Of a stretch of 64,000 nt of DNA, positions 33,401-40,824 are shown piece after piece (the stretch's first letter is position 1; the number at the start of each line of letters is the position of its first letter). Source of the stretch: Rhizobiaceae bacterium (GTDB lineage: Bacteria > Pseudomonadota > Alphaproteobacteria > Rhizobiales > Rhizobiaceae); assembly GCA_017640615.1 (NCBI GenBank), contig JAEPQK010000001.1, positions 434,001 through 498,000 of the forward strand, in the 5' to 3' direction. The translations under genes were made by a program, and so were the position numbers. Below the pieces are notes generated by a model, which saw nothing but the letters and a program-made list of their open reading frames with translations, was not told where the DNA came from and did no database searches.

Positions 33401-33601
33401 ATGATGAATTGGGACCAAATCGAAGGAAACTGGCAGCAGCTGAAAGGCAAGGTCCAGGAACAGTGGGGCGAGCTGACGAACGATGACCTCGACAAGATCG
33501 AGGGCAATCGCAAGCAGCTGGCCGGCCGCATTCAGGAACGCTACGGAAAAGCACAGGATGAAGCCGAGCGCGAGATTGACGATTGGCTTAACAGGATGTG
33601 A
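33401..33601 (+). CDS. CsbD family general stress protein
   Basis: A 66-residue hydrophilic protein of the CsbD family (MMNWDQIEGNWQQLKGKVQEQWGELTNDDL, a near-perfect family signature with repeated WGxLTNDDL and IEGNRxQL elements). GGAGAG precedes the ATG pair at 33401/33404. CsbD proteins are induced by general stress regulators in many bacteria, but their molecular role is not established. An exact EcfG promoter precedes the gene and a bidirectional terminator follows it, so it is a monocistronic member of the local regulon. Confidence 0.93.
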   Translation: MMNWDQIEGNWQQLKGKVQEQWGELTNDDLDKIEGNRKQLAGRIQERYGKAQDEAEREIDDWLNRM

Positions 33602-33618
33602 TCTCCGCTGCACAAACG

Positions 33619-33646
33619 AAAAACCCGGCCTCGAGGCCGGGTTTTT
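33619..33646. terminator. Bidirectional terminator between csbD and the PAS-HWE kinase
   Basis: The 18-bp palindrome CCCGGCCTCGAGGCCGGG (33624-33641) is flanked by five A and five T, so it terminates transcription of csbD on the plus strand and of the convergent kinase gene on the minus strand. Confidence 0.9.
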
Positions 33647-33672
33647 CTTGCGAATGGCGCGCGCGCGGCGCG

Positions 33673-34689
33673 CTATCTGGCGTCTTGGTGCGCAAATCTC
33701 AGCGCATAAATCACCTTCGCGCCGTCATCGATAAATTCGGCCTCGCCATCGACCGCGGCCGGCGCGATGCGTGTCAGTACCGAACTGCCGAAAGTGTCGC
33801 GCTCGGTTCTTTCCGCGACCTGGCCGTTGGTCAGCTTGTTCTTTTGAATCCAGCGAACTTCGAGCCCGTCTTTGCCGGCGAACTCGTTTCGCCGGCATTC
33901 GACAGTAATCTGAGGCGTCACATCGCCCCTCTCGGTCAGGGCTACGGCATCGACAAACAGCTCGTGCACGGCGAGGCCTATGTAAAGCGTTTCGTTGGGG
34001 TTCAACATCGGATTTTCGCCGGTGACGTCAAACGGCTCTCCGGACTGATTGAGGTACTTTCCTGCCTGCGCTTTGACGAGGTCGGCGAACAGCGCACCCT
34101 TCCAGCTTGTGTCGATGACGAGATCCTGACTGCGCGAAAGCGAGTATATTCGCCCGTTGAACCTTTGCAGGAAACTGGACAGCGAGCCCGTGCTTCGCGC
34201 CGTCTGGGCGGCGATCGAATGCACGATCGCAAGCAGGTTCTTTGTTCGGTGGTTTACTTCGCGCAGGAGCGCGAGAAGCCGCTGCTCCCGGCGGCGTTCC
34301 TCGGTCATCTCCACAATGATAATCAGCATATATTGTTGATTATCGAGCGCGACCGGCTCGAACACGAACTCAAACTGCCTGCCGTCCCGTGGCTCAGAGA
34401 CGTCCAGTTTAACCAGCTTGCGTTCTTTGGTTGCCTCAGCCGAGCCATGCTCGACGAGCCGACCGACTTTCTCACCGAAAATCGATCTGTGCGTGGGGCG
34501 AGTATCGCCCGGCGTATTCCAACAGTCCGGAATATTCGCTGCGCAAATATATGCGCCGCCGGACTCCTTAACGATCATTGAAACACCGGAGCGCGCGACA
34601 GTTCTAAGAAGAAGCCGCTCCAGAAGAGACTCTACGTTACCTTGCCCAGACCATATCGTGACATCATCTCGGTTCACGAAACTCCCCAT
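33673..34689 (-). CDS. PAS-type HWE-family histidine kinase with altered catalytic motifs
   Basis: A 338-residue soluble kinase. Residues ~20-135 look like a PAS domain. The phosphoacceptor histidine is H147 in REVNHRTKNLLAIVHSI, an HWE/HisKA_2 signature. The N-box reads HELFVDAVAL, with aspartate (D247) where the metal-binding asparagine normally stands. The WxE motif that names the family is WIQ (280-282). GSSVLTRI at the end is retained. It may be a weak kinase, a phosphatase or a scaffold for PhyR control. It lies downstream of the DUF1328 gene, 65 bases on, and next to phyR, and probably shares an EcfG promoter by read-through. Family assignment is secure. Confidence 0.88.
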   Translation of the reverse strand: MGSFVNRDDVTIWSGQGNVESLLERLLLRTVARSGVSMIVKESGGAYICAANIPDCWNTPGDTRPTHRSIFGEKVGRLVEHGSAEATKERKLVKLDVSEPRDGRQFEFVFEPVALDNQQYMLIIIVEMTEERRREQRLLALLREVNHRTKNLLAIVHSIAAQTARSTGSLSSFLQRFNGRIYSLSRSQDLVIDTSWKGALFADLVKAQAGKYLNQSGEPFDVTGENPMLNPNETLYIGLAVHELFVDAVALTERGDVTPQITVECRRNEFAGKDGLEVRWIQKNKLTNGQVAERTERDTFGSSVLTRIAPAAVDGEAEFIDDGAKVIYALRFAHQDAR

Positions 34690-34729
34690 TTACAACCGTC
34701 GGCCGACAGACCACCGCCTGCCGGCCTGC

Positions 34730-34754
34730 GGGACGTCAGTCTGACAGACGTCCC
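34730..34754 (-). terminator. Hairpin directly after the DUF1328 gene
   Basis: GGGACGTC and GACGTCCC flank nine bases, immediately after the stop codon on the minus strand. There is no T-run, so partial attenuation before the downstream kinase gene is more likely than full termination. Confidence 0.5.
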
Positions 34755-34919
34755 TCAAACTCTCCTCACAAGACCCACCAGCAGCGAAATGACCAGCGCT
34801 GCGAGGAACAGATAAAACAGGATTTGTGCGATTCCAGCGGAAGCACCAGCAATCCCGCCAAAACCAAGAGCGGCGGCGATGATGGCAACGACGAAAAAGA
34901 TAATCGCGTAGTACAGCAT
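34755..34919 (-). CDS. DUF1328 small membrane protein (YtjA family)
   Basis: A 54-residue protein with two hydrophobic segments separated by a glycine-rich turn ([38 protein letters not shown] in parts), the exact pattern of DUF1328. These are inner-membrane peptides of unknown function frequently under stress control. A full EcfG promoter lies 30 bases upstream. A paralogue with the same length and promoter type is at 39151-39315. Confidence 0.92.
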   Translation of the reverse strand: MLYYAIIFFVVAIIAAALGFGGIAGASAGIAQILFYLFLAALVISLLVGLVRRV

Positions 34920-34948
34920 GACGTTTCTCCCAGTTCAGCTGCCGGTTA

Positions 34949-34973
34949 AACGCCAGCGGGCCGGAAAAGTTCC
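34949..34973 (-). promoter_or_regulatory. EcfG-type promoter of DUF1328 (first copy)
   Basis: Read on the minus strand: GGAAC (34973-34969), 16 bases, CGTT (34952-34949). Exact consensus, 30 bases before the start codon. Confidence 0.85.
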
Positions 34974-35008
34974 CATCACGATATTCCGCGGCGGACACCG
35001 GACAGCCG

Positions 35009-35803
35009 TCAGGCCGCCTCGGCTGCTGAATTTCCGAAGAACAGCGCCTGACTGATCAACGCCTTCACCATCTGCGGATTGAACGGCTTCGTCACGAGGA
35101 ACGCAGGCTCAGGTCGTTCGCCAGTCAGAAGCCGCTCGGGGAACGCGGTGATGAAGATGACCGGTATCGTTGCGGTTTTCAGGATATCGTTCACCGCGTC
35201 GATGCCCGAACTGCCGTCAGCCAGCTGAATGTCGGCCAGTACCATGCCAGGCGTTTCCTTGGCGAACAGGTCGATTGCTTCACCATGGGTTCGCGCGACA
35301 CCCGTCACCCGATGACCGAGCTCTTCGACCATGGTTTCAATGTCCATGGCGATGAGAGGTTCATCCTCGATGATCATGATATTCGTTGTGACCTGTTGGG
35401 AAACGGTATCGTTGGCCTTGTCGATCAGGTCTGCGACGCCCTCGACATCTTTGCCGAGAACCTCTGCGATTTCGGCGATCGAAAACCCTTCCACCGCAGC
35501 TAGTACGAAGGCCTGGCGCTCAAGCGGAGCCATCGCATCGAAACGGGTCAATGCTGTCTGCTCCCACGCATAGGGCGACTCGACCGATCTAATTTCGATA
35601 TTTGCGGAACCAAATACGCTCGTGAACAGTTTGAACAGTGCAACCCGGTCGTTTTCGGATTTAGGGAAAGCGGAAACGTCGGCAATCAGCGCTTCCAGCG
35701 TTGCGGCGACATATGCATCACCCGAGGTTTGCGTACCGGTAATAGCGCGCGCGTAACGGCGAAGCATGGGCAGATAGGCGGCAACTCTTGTCGACAATGT
35801 CAT
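35009..35803 (-). CDS. phyR: Response regulator PhyR (anti-anti-sigma factor of the general stress response)
   Basis: A 264-residue protein with the PhyR architecture: an N-terminal EcfG-like pseudo-sigma domain (residues ~5-135, including APLERQAFVLAAVEGFSIAEIAEVL) and a C-terminal receiver (142-260) with acidic IIEDEP, phosphoacceptor D191 in MVLADIQLADGSSG and K239 in VTKPF. When phosphorylated, PhyR binds the anti-sigma factor NepR and frees EcfG. It is divergent from nepR-ecfG. Both directions have their own exact EcfG promoter in the shared 129-base gap, giving positive feedback. HWE kinases at 33673 and 31211 are candidate phosphodonors. Confidence 0.97.
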   Translation of the reverse strand: MTLSTRVAAYLPMLRRYARAITGTQTSGDAYVAATLEALIADVSAFPKSENDRVALFKLFTSVFGSANIEIRSVESPYAWEQTALTRFDAMAPLERQAFVLAAVEGFSIAEIAEVLGKDVEGVADLIDKANDTVSQQVTTNIMIIEDEPLIAMDIETMVEELGHRVTGVARTHGEAIDLFAKETPGMVLADIQLADGSSGIDAVNDILKTATIPVIFITAFPERLLTGERPEPAFLVTKPFNPQMVKALISQALFFGNSAAEAA

Positions 35804-35840
35804 TCGTGTTTCTCCGGATTACAGCGCGAGACTCTACATA

Positions 35841-35865
35841 AACGCGGGACGAGAAAAAGAGTTCC
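35841..35865 (-). promoter_or_regulatory. EcfG-type promoter of phyR
   Basis: Minus strand GGAAC (35865-35861), 16 bases, CGTT (35844-35841). Exact consensus, 38 bases before the phyR start; predicts autoregulation. Confidence 0.85.
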
Positions 35866-35873
35866 CGCGCGAT

Positions 35874-35898
35874 GGAACCTTTTCTGTCGAAAAGCGTT
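35874..35898 (+). promoter_or_regulatory. EcfG-type promoter of nepR-ecfG
   Basis: GGAAC (35874-35878), 16 bases, CGTT (35895-35898). Exact consensus, 35 bases before nepR and nine bases from the phyR promoter in divergent orientation. Confidence 0.87.
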
Positions 35899-35932
35899 GT
35901 CGTTTCGGATCGCTCAAATTAGGCTGTTAGGC

Positions 35933-36133
35933 ATGCAGGGACATACTGGAAACCAAGACCAGGACAAAAGCGCCGTTACCGACGCAGTGTCGATGAAGCT
36001 TCGGCGCTATTATGCGACGGTGATGGAGGAGGCGATCCCGGATCGTTTTCTCGACCTTCTCGAGCAGCTTGATGCCGCAGACAATGAGCAGCGTGGCAAA
36101 GGTGTTCCGAAGGGCGCCGCCGATGATAAGTAA
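35933..36133 (+). CDS. nepR: Anti-sigma factor NepR
   Basis: A 66-residue protein whose centre, KLRRYYATVMEEAIPDRFLDLLEQLD, is the NepR helix that binds either EcfG or phosphorylated PhyR. The N- and C-terminal tails are polar and probably disordered. Its stop overlaps the ecfG start by 11 bases, so anti-sigma and sigma factor are translated in step. The promoter upstream is itself EcfG-dependent. The ribosome site is weak, which might hold NepR levels low. Confidence 0.93.
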   Translation: MQGHTGNQDQDKSAVTDAVSMKLRRYYATVMEEAIPDRFLDLLEQLDAADNEQRGKGVPKGAADDK

Positions 36134-36692
36134 CAGCACTGGTGCTGAACACCCTACGTTCAAAAGAGAATTGCTGGCGACGCTTCCGAATCTCCGCGCC
36201 TTTGCGATCTCGTTGTGTGGGCGCCACGATGTCGCAGACGATCTGGTTCAGGACACGATCTTGAAAGCTTGGGCGAAACAGGAAAGTTTCGAACCCGGAA
36301 CCAATATGAAAGCCTGGCTTTTCACCATCCTGCGCAATCAGTTTTTCAGCCAGATGCGCAAGAGCGGCCGTGAATTGCAGGACACAGACGGCGCGTTCAC
36401 CTCGCGCCTGTCGGTTCACCCGGCGCAGGTCGGCCAGCTGGATCTCGAAGATTGCAAATCTGCGCTAGCCAAGCTGCCGGAGGATCAGCGCGAAGCGATA
36501 TTGCTCGTCGGCGCATCAGGCTTCTCGTACGAAGAGGCAGCGGAGGTTTGCGGCTGTGCGATCGGCACGATCAAGAGCCGCGCCAGCCGTGCACGTAATC
36601 GTCTGCAAGAGCTGATGAGCGTGGAAGACTATCACGAATTCGGGCCCGACTCTTCGTCGGCCGCGGTTGTCACAAAAGCGATCGCGTCCTGA
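36123..36692 (+). CDS. ecfG: ECF sigma factor EcfG (general stress response)
   Basis: A 189-residue ECF sigma factor of the EcfG (ECF15) group. Region 2 contains HDVADDLVQDTILKAWAKQESFEPGTNMKAWLFTILRN (in parts). Region 4 has LPEDQREAILLVGASGFSYEEAAEVCGCAIGTIKSRASRARNRL (in parts). I start at 36123, inside the end of nepR, because the family N-terminus begins there. Controlled by NepR and PhyR, it should read the GGAAC-N16/17-CGTT promoters listed in this region. S. meliloti calls the equivalent RpoE2. Confidence 0.96.
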   Translation: MISNSTGAEHPTFKRELLATLPNLRAFAISLCGRHDVADDLVQDTILKAWAKQESFEPGTNMKAWLFTILRNQFFSQMRKSGRELQDTDGAFTSRLSVHPAQVGQLDLEDCKSALAKLPEDQREAILLVGASGFSYEEAAEVCGCAIGTIKSRASRARNRLQELMSVEDYHEFGPDSSSAAVVTKAIAS

Positions 36693-36697
36693 ATCGG

Positions 36698-37057
36698 TCA
36701 GCGTCCGTTTGCAAAGGCCAACCCGATTTGGGCGAGCAATACCTCGTCCAGAAAGGGCTTCTGGATTACCGGCCATGGCCAATTGCTCAACAGCGTTTCA
36801 TCCAATGTGGTTATGACGATGATCGCCGTGCCGCGGCTAGACAGCTGGTCCAGCGCTGCCCGGCAGACGTCGACACGTTCGCCAACATCGCAGATGGCGA
36901 GATCGACATGAATGTCGGTTGCCAGCAGATCGTCCAGCGCCAGAACTTTGATATCGGCGAGCATGGGGAATGCGAGCCGGACTATCCGCTCGATGTCCAG
37001 CGCGATCAGCACCTCGGGTTCCGAGATGGTTATGAAGGGCTCTATGGATGTGTTCAT
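36698..37057 (-). CDS. Single-domain response regulator, divergent
   Basis: A 119-residue stand-alone receiver. Phosphoacceptor aspartate is in LAICDVG, threonine in IIVITTLDE and lysine in VIQKPFLDEV. The acidic pocket reads ISEPEVLIALDIE where PhyR reads IIEDEPLIAMDIE, so the key second acid is proline and metal binding may be weak. It is convergent with ecfG, five bases apart. Single-domain receivers often modulate the kinase-PhyR relay as phosphate sinks or donors, which fits its location. Start choice is uncertain: ATGs at 37057 and 37078 are both possible. Confidence 0.75.
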   Translation of the reverse strand: MNTSIEPFITISEPEVLIALDIERIVRLAFPMLADIKVLALDDLLATDIHVDLAICDVGERVDVCRAALDQLSSRGTAIIVITTLDETLLSNWPWPVIQKPFLDEVLLAQIGLAFANGR

Positions 37058-37159
37058 GCTCACGAATTGGGCTAACATGAGCTTCAAGAACCCTGCATTT
37101 AACTTTCACATGCCCGCCGGAGGGCAGCGGCAATCGCAGGTGGGGTAGGGGAAGACAAA

Positions 37160-37909
37160 ATGGCTTCAAAAAAGCCCCAGGCTAGGACCAATTGCAGTGT
37201 CTGCCCATTGCGCAAGAATGAGGCATTCCGCGACTTCAATCGCGGTGAGCTCCAGTTCATTGAGGGTTTCAAGACGGGGGAGCTGACCGTCGACAAGGGC
37301 GCTGTGATTCTCGTCGAAGGATCTCACTCGCCGCATCTGTTCACTGTGCTGAGCGGTGTGGCCTTCAGATACAAGATTCTGGAGGACGGCCGCCGCCAGA
37401 TCCTCAATTTCGCTCTGCCGGGCGACCTGATTGGGCTACAGGGCACCGTAATCGGGGAAATGGAGCACTCGGTGGAAGCACTCACGCCGATGTCGTTGTG
37501 CCTGTTCGAACGCAGTCGCCTGGAAAGCCTGTTTCGCGAGCATCCGGGTCTCGCCTTCGACCTCACCTGGATCGCCGCCCGCGAGGAGCGTATTCTCGAC
37601 GAGCATCTCCTTTCGATCGGCAGGCGCTCAGCGTTGGAGCGCGCGGCCTATCTTCTCGCTTTCCTCTACCGAAAGTTCGACGCCACCGACGCGTTCGCCA
37701 ATGGCAAGCCGATCTTTCCGATCACCCAGCAATTGCTTTCCGACACGCTCGGTCTGTCGATCGTTCACACGAACAAGACGCTGAGAAAGCTGGCCGACCG
37801 CAGCTTGATCCGCTGGAAGGAAAAAGGGTGCGAAATTATCGATCCCGATGGGCTCGCTGCCATTGCGAACTGGGATTGGGAAACGGAAATCGACCGCCCG
37901 TTCATTTAG
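37160..37909 (+). CDS. Crp/Fnr family transcriptional regulator
   Basis: A 249-residue regulator with a cyclic-nucleotide-binding-like domain (GAVILVEGSHSPHLFTVLSGVAF, NFALPGDLIGLQG) and a C-terminal Crp-type helix-turn-helix (ITQQLLSDTLGLSIVHTNKTLRKL). The N-terminus NCSVCPLRKNEAF carries two cysteines (12, 15) and another lies at 114. An Fnr-type iron-sulfur cluster needs four, so oxygen sensing by a normal [4Fe-4S] cluster is doubtful. Residues that bind cAMP in Crp are not evident. It is a single gene ended by a strong terminator. Rhizobia have many such regulators with unknown ligands. Confidence 0.9.
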   Translation: MASKKPQARTNCSVCPLRKNEAFRDFNRGELQFIEGFKTGELTVDKGAVILVEGSHSPHLFTVLSGVAFRYKILEDGRRQILNFALPGDLIGLQGTVIGEMEHSVEALTPMSLCLFERSRLESLFREHPGLAFDLTWIAAREERILDEHLLSIGRRSALERAAYLLAFLYRKFDATDAFANGKPIFPITQQLLSDTLGLSIVHTNKTLRKLADRSLIRWKEKGCEIIDPDGLAAIANWDWETEIDRPFI

Positions 37910-37934
37910 TAGCGCACGCACCGCGGGACAAAGA

Positions 37935-37964
37935 AAAAGGCGCCGGAACGTTCCGGCGCCTTTT
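37935..37964. terminator. Bidirectional terminator between the Crp-type regulator and the PRC-barrel gene
   Basis: A 14-bp perfect stem (AAAAGGCGCCGGAA with its complement, loop CG) ends in TTTT on the plus strand and, because it is symmetrical, also on the minus strand. Confidence 0.9.
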
Positions 37965-37986
37965 CTAGTGGTCTTGCGTCCTGCGA

Positions 37987-38973
37987 TTAGCGCAGCACGA
38001 TACCTTCTTCGTTCGCCTCGTAGGCTTCCTCCGTATAAGCCGGCTGGTTTTCCAGCTGCTCTTCGGTGAAGTTGGTGTAGACGTAGAGCGAACCGCCGTC
38101 GTCGCGCAGGATTTCCAGCTCGGTGCCATCCAGAGCAACGCGCTTCTCGCCGATGCCGAGGAAACCGCCAACGTCGATGACGTATGCATCGAGCTTGCCG
38201 TCAGCAGTCACCAGCACATCGCCGATCTCGCCGATGTCCTCGTCGCCATTGCTGTAGACGCGGGCACCGATCAGCTTTTCAGCGCTGAGCGTCTGGCTCT
38301 GAACCGAGACCAAGCTGTCGCGGATGGAAGCGGTGGTATTGCTGTCCATCGCAGGCTTCTCAGCAGCGGCCATCTCGTCGGGCTTTTCGGTCAGCTCGTC
38401 TGCTTTCTCGGCCGCCGCGACATCTTCGGTCTTCTCGACCTCGTCCGCGGGCTGCTCAGCATCAGCGGTTTCGGTTTCGCGCATCACATCACGCGAAGCC
38501 TGCTCGTCCGACATCATGTCGGCGCGGTTGAAGGCCGGAGCCGCCTCGAGCTCTTCCTTGGTAAGCGAAGCGGTCAGCCAGCGTTCGCCATCTTCGCGCT
38601 CAACCCAGGTCAGACGTTCGAAATCGATTGCGACGTCTTTTTCGCCGATCCCGAGGAACCCGCCAACACCGAGCACAACCGCCTCGGCGGTGCCGTTCTG
38701 CGACAGTAGCACATCGTCGACTTCGCCGACCCGCTCAGCATCCTCGGAGGAGCTTGCATAGACCGACTGGCCAATCAGAGTGCTGGCGAGGATCTGGCCA
38801 GGCATTGCGGTGAAGTAGCCGTTTTCGCTCTGCATCTCATCGGCCGGCTCAGCCGAGAAGATCATCACGCCAACGCCGGCGTCCATCTCAGCCTTCTTGG
38901 CGTGGTCATCGGCGAAAGCGCCACCCGACATCAATGCAACGACGGCGGTTGTAGCAAGAAGCTTGCGGATCAT
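37987..38973 (-). CDS. Secreted/periplasmic double PRC-barrel domain protein
   Basis: A 328-residue protein. The signal peptide is MIRKLLATTAVVALMSGGAFADDH. Two PRC-barrel repeats, residues ~65-150 and ~235-315, each contain the element VGGFLGIGEK (VVLGVGGFLGIGEKDVAIDF and VIDVGGFLGIGEKRVALD in parts). A highly charged Glu/Ala/Asp/Lys-rich linker of about 75 residues separates them. AAGGAG precedes the ATG at 38973. A full EcfG promoter lies 93 bases upstream, so it belongs to the stress regulon. PRC-barrel envelope proteins of this type are common in rhizobia; a role in envelope or osmotic stress is plausible but not known. Confidence 0.9.
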   Translation of the reverse strand: MIRKLLATTAVVALMSGGAFADDHAKKAEMDAGVGVMIFSAEPADEMQSENGYFTAMPGQILASTLIGQSVYASSSEDAERVGEVDDVLLSQNGTAEAVVLGVGGFLGIGEKDVAIDFERLTWVEREDGERWLTASLTKEELEAAPAFNRADMMSDEQASRDVMRETETADAEQPADEVEKTEDVAAAEKADELTEKPDEMAAAEKPAMDSNTTASIRDSLVSVQSQTLSAEKLIGARVYSNGDEDIGEIGDVLVTADGKLDAYVIDVGGFLGIGEKRVALDGTELEILRDDGGSLYVYTNFTEEQLENQPAYTEEAYEANEEGIVLR

Positions 38974-39065
38974 GATAAAACTCCTTCGTGTGTCCATGTG
39001 ACGTACAGGCCGCGCCGGGCACCGTTTTTGCGAACATTCGCTCGGCGCGGCTGTTACCTCCTCAA

Positions 39066-39090
39066 AACGTCTAGCGTGATCGTTGGTTCC
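39066..39090 (-). promoter_or_regulatory. EcfG-type promoter of the PRC-barrel gene
   Basis: Minus strand GGAAC (39090-39086), 16 bases, CGTT (39069-39066). Exact consensus. Confidence 0.83.
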
Positions 39091-39150
39091 AATTTTCTGT
39101 GCCGCACCTGAGACGGGGCGGCTGGTGGTGCGTGGCGCTGCAACTGTGGG

Positions 39151-39315
39151 TTATGCGCGACGAACCACCCCGACGATCAGCGAGACAACGGGGTAGGCGA
39201 GAAACAGGAAGAACAGGATCTGCGCTATGCCTGCCGGCGCACCGGCGATGTTGCCAAAGCCAACGACACCGGCAACAAACGCGATGATGAAGTACACGAG
39301 CGCATCGAACAGCAT
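39151..39315 (-). CDS. DUF1328 small membrane protein, second copy
   Basis: A 54-residue two-span membrane peptide ([29 protein letters not shown], then [25 protein letters not shown], in parts). It parallels the DUF1328 protein at 34755-34919 in length, GIAQILF core and VRRV/VRRA end. GGAGGGGAG gives a strong ribosome site. An EcfG promoter with a 17-base spacer precedes it. Confidence 0.92.
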   Translation of the reverse strand: MLFDALVYFIIAFVAGVVGFGNIAGAPAGIAQILFFLFLAYPVVSLIVGVVRRA

Positions 39316-39632
39316 GACATCTCCCCTCCTGGATCGATGGGGGTCAAACGCATGAGTGGCTGCCTTGGTTCCGACAAAATTCACCTGCCGCTTGCGCCCG
39401 GCTCCGTTGGCGAGAAAGGTGGTGCCGTAAGCCCTTCGCGAACCCTATATGCTGAGGTCTATGAGAAGTCTGAGCGTCACACTCATATCTCATCGCTCGC
39501 AGAAGCCTTGTGGCGGCGGGCTTATGCTGGCGATTGACCCGGTGATGGAGGCGGCAGCGTTGAAACGCGGCTCCTGCAAGGCGGAGGACTCTCATTGACC
39601 ATACGAATTCCGTCGGTGCGGGGCACTATCTG
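39316..39632. other. 317-base intergenic region with one EcfG promoter
   Basis: It lies between the divergent DUF1328 and MBL-fold genes. Apart from the EcfG promoter at 39347-39372 I see no convincing element. A 45-codon frame at 39461-39598 lacks a ribosome site and family features. Confidence 0.55.
39347..39372 (-). promoter_or_regulatory. EcfG-type promoter of the second DUF1328 gene
   Basis: Minus strand GGAAC (39372-39368), 17 bases, CGTT (39350-39347), 32 bases before the start codon. The 17-base spacer is within the known range. Confidence 0.75.
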
Positions 39633-40706
39633 ATGCGCGGTGTACTGAAGGTGCTCTTGCGCGCTGTCGGCATTGGCTTGCTGCTCCTCGCAGGATTGGC
39701 TCTGTTTTCGTATGTGAACAACCGAATGCCGCTCGACTATCCGGTTTCGGATCACTTCAACGGGCAAAGATTTACCAACCCGACCCTGATCGAACAGATA
39801 TCTCCGGGAATTTCCGATATCGTTGGCATGATCCGGGAAGGCCGCCCCGAATGGCCGACGCGCATTGAGAATACGGGCCTTCCGCAGCTGGACGCCGATC
39901 TGGGGCAGGACGGCATTGCCGTGACATTTGTGAACCACGTTACGTTTCTGATTCAGATGCCGGGCGTTACCATTCTCACCGATCCGGTTTGGTCCGAGCG
40001 CACAAGCCCCGTTTCATGGTTCGGGCCAAGACGCGTCAGGGATCCCGGCCTCTCACTTGACGCACTTCCTCACGTGGATGTCGTACTAGTCAGCCACAAC
40101 CACTACGACCACCTTGACCTTGCAACTCTGGAACAATTGAACGCGCGCTTCTCGCCATTGTTTCTGGTTCCCTTGGGCAACCGAGCTCTGCTCCAGTCAG
40201 CAGGGATTTCAAATGTAAAGGAAATGGATTGGTGGGAAGCGCACGACGTCCCCTCTAAAAGTCGGGTCACCTTTACACCGGCACAACACTCGTCGGGGCG
40301 GGGCGTATTCGATCGAGACCGAACCCTTTGGGGCAGCTTCTACATCAAACGCGATAATCGCAGCCTCTTCTTTGGCGGCGATGGAGGTTATTCAGGCCAG
40401 TTCACCGAAATCCGCGAACGGTTGGGCGCGCCGGACATCGCCCTACTAGGAATAGGCTCGTACGTGCCGCGCTGGTTCATGAAGCCGCTGCACAAGAACC
40501 CGGCCGAAGCTGTGCAGGCGCACCTTGATCTCGGTGCGACACTGAGTATCGGCATGCACATGGGCACCTTCCAGTTGGCTGGTGAGACCTTTGAGCAGCC
40601 TTTCGCAGAACTTGCCAACGCGCTGGCGAGCGAGGGCATCGAAACTGATCGATTTATGATCCTGAAGGAGGGAGAGACTTGGCTTGTCGAGCCTCAGGCT
40701 CGGTAA
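39633..40706 (+). CDS. MBL-fold metallohydrolase (NAPE-PLD/UlaG-like), membrane anchored
   Basis: A 357-residue protein with a single N-terminal span (residues ~8-27, IGLLLLAGLALFSY) and a metallo-beta-lactamase domain. Its ligands include SHNHYDHLD (HxHxDH), the later HSSGRG and GDGGYSG, and the terminal GMHMGTF. The layout (FVNHVTFLIQMPGVTILTDPVWSERTSP, in parts) is that of the N-acylphosphatidylethanolamine phospholipase D-like branch, also called L-ascorbate lactonase-like. A lipid-modifying phosphodiesterase acting at the membrane is the natural guess. No good ribosome site is seen before the ATG. It is followed by the tRNA on the other strand. Confidence 0.88.
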   Translation: MRGVLKVLLRAVGIGLLLLAGLALFSYVNNRMPLDYPVSDHFNGQRFTNPTLIEQISPGISDIVGMIREGRPEWPTRIENTGLPQLDADLGQDGIAVTFVNHVTFLIQMPGVTILTDPVWSERTSPVSWFGPRRVRDPGLSLDALPHVDVVLVSHNHYDHLDLATLEQLNARFSPLFLVPLGNRALLQSAGISNVKEMDWWEAHDVPSKSRVTFTPAQHSSGRGVFDRDRTLWGSFYIKRDNRSLFFGGDGGYSGQFTEIRERLGAPDIALLGIGSYVPRWFMKPLHKNPAEAVQAHLDLGATLSIGMHMGTFQLAGETFEQPFAELANALASEGIETDRFMILKEGETWLVEPQAR

Positions 40707-40824
40707 TCCTGTCCGGTGTCCCAAAACCTGCCAGTGATGGCAGCCGCCGCGCTAGCGGTTGGGGCAGCGAACGAAAAGACTTAGAAAACCAGCAGCTTAC
40801 TTAACACAGTCTTGTCTGGCTGGG

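Noticed and set aside
39461..39598. 45-codon frame before the MBL-fold gene
   Set aside because: No ribosome site, no hydrophobic or conserved-looking segment, odd composition.
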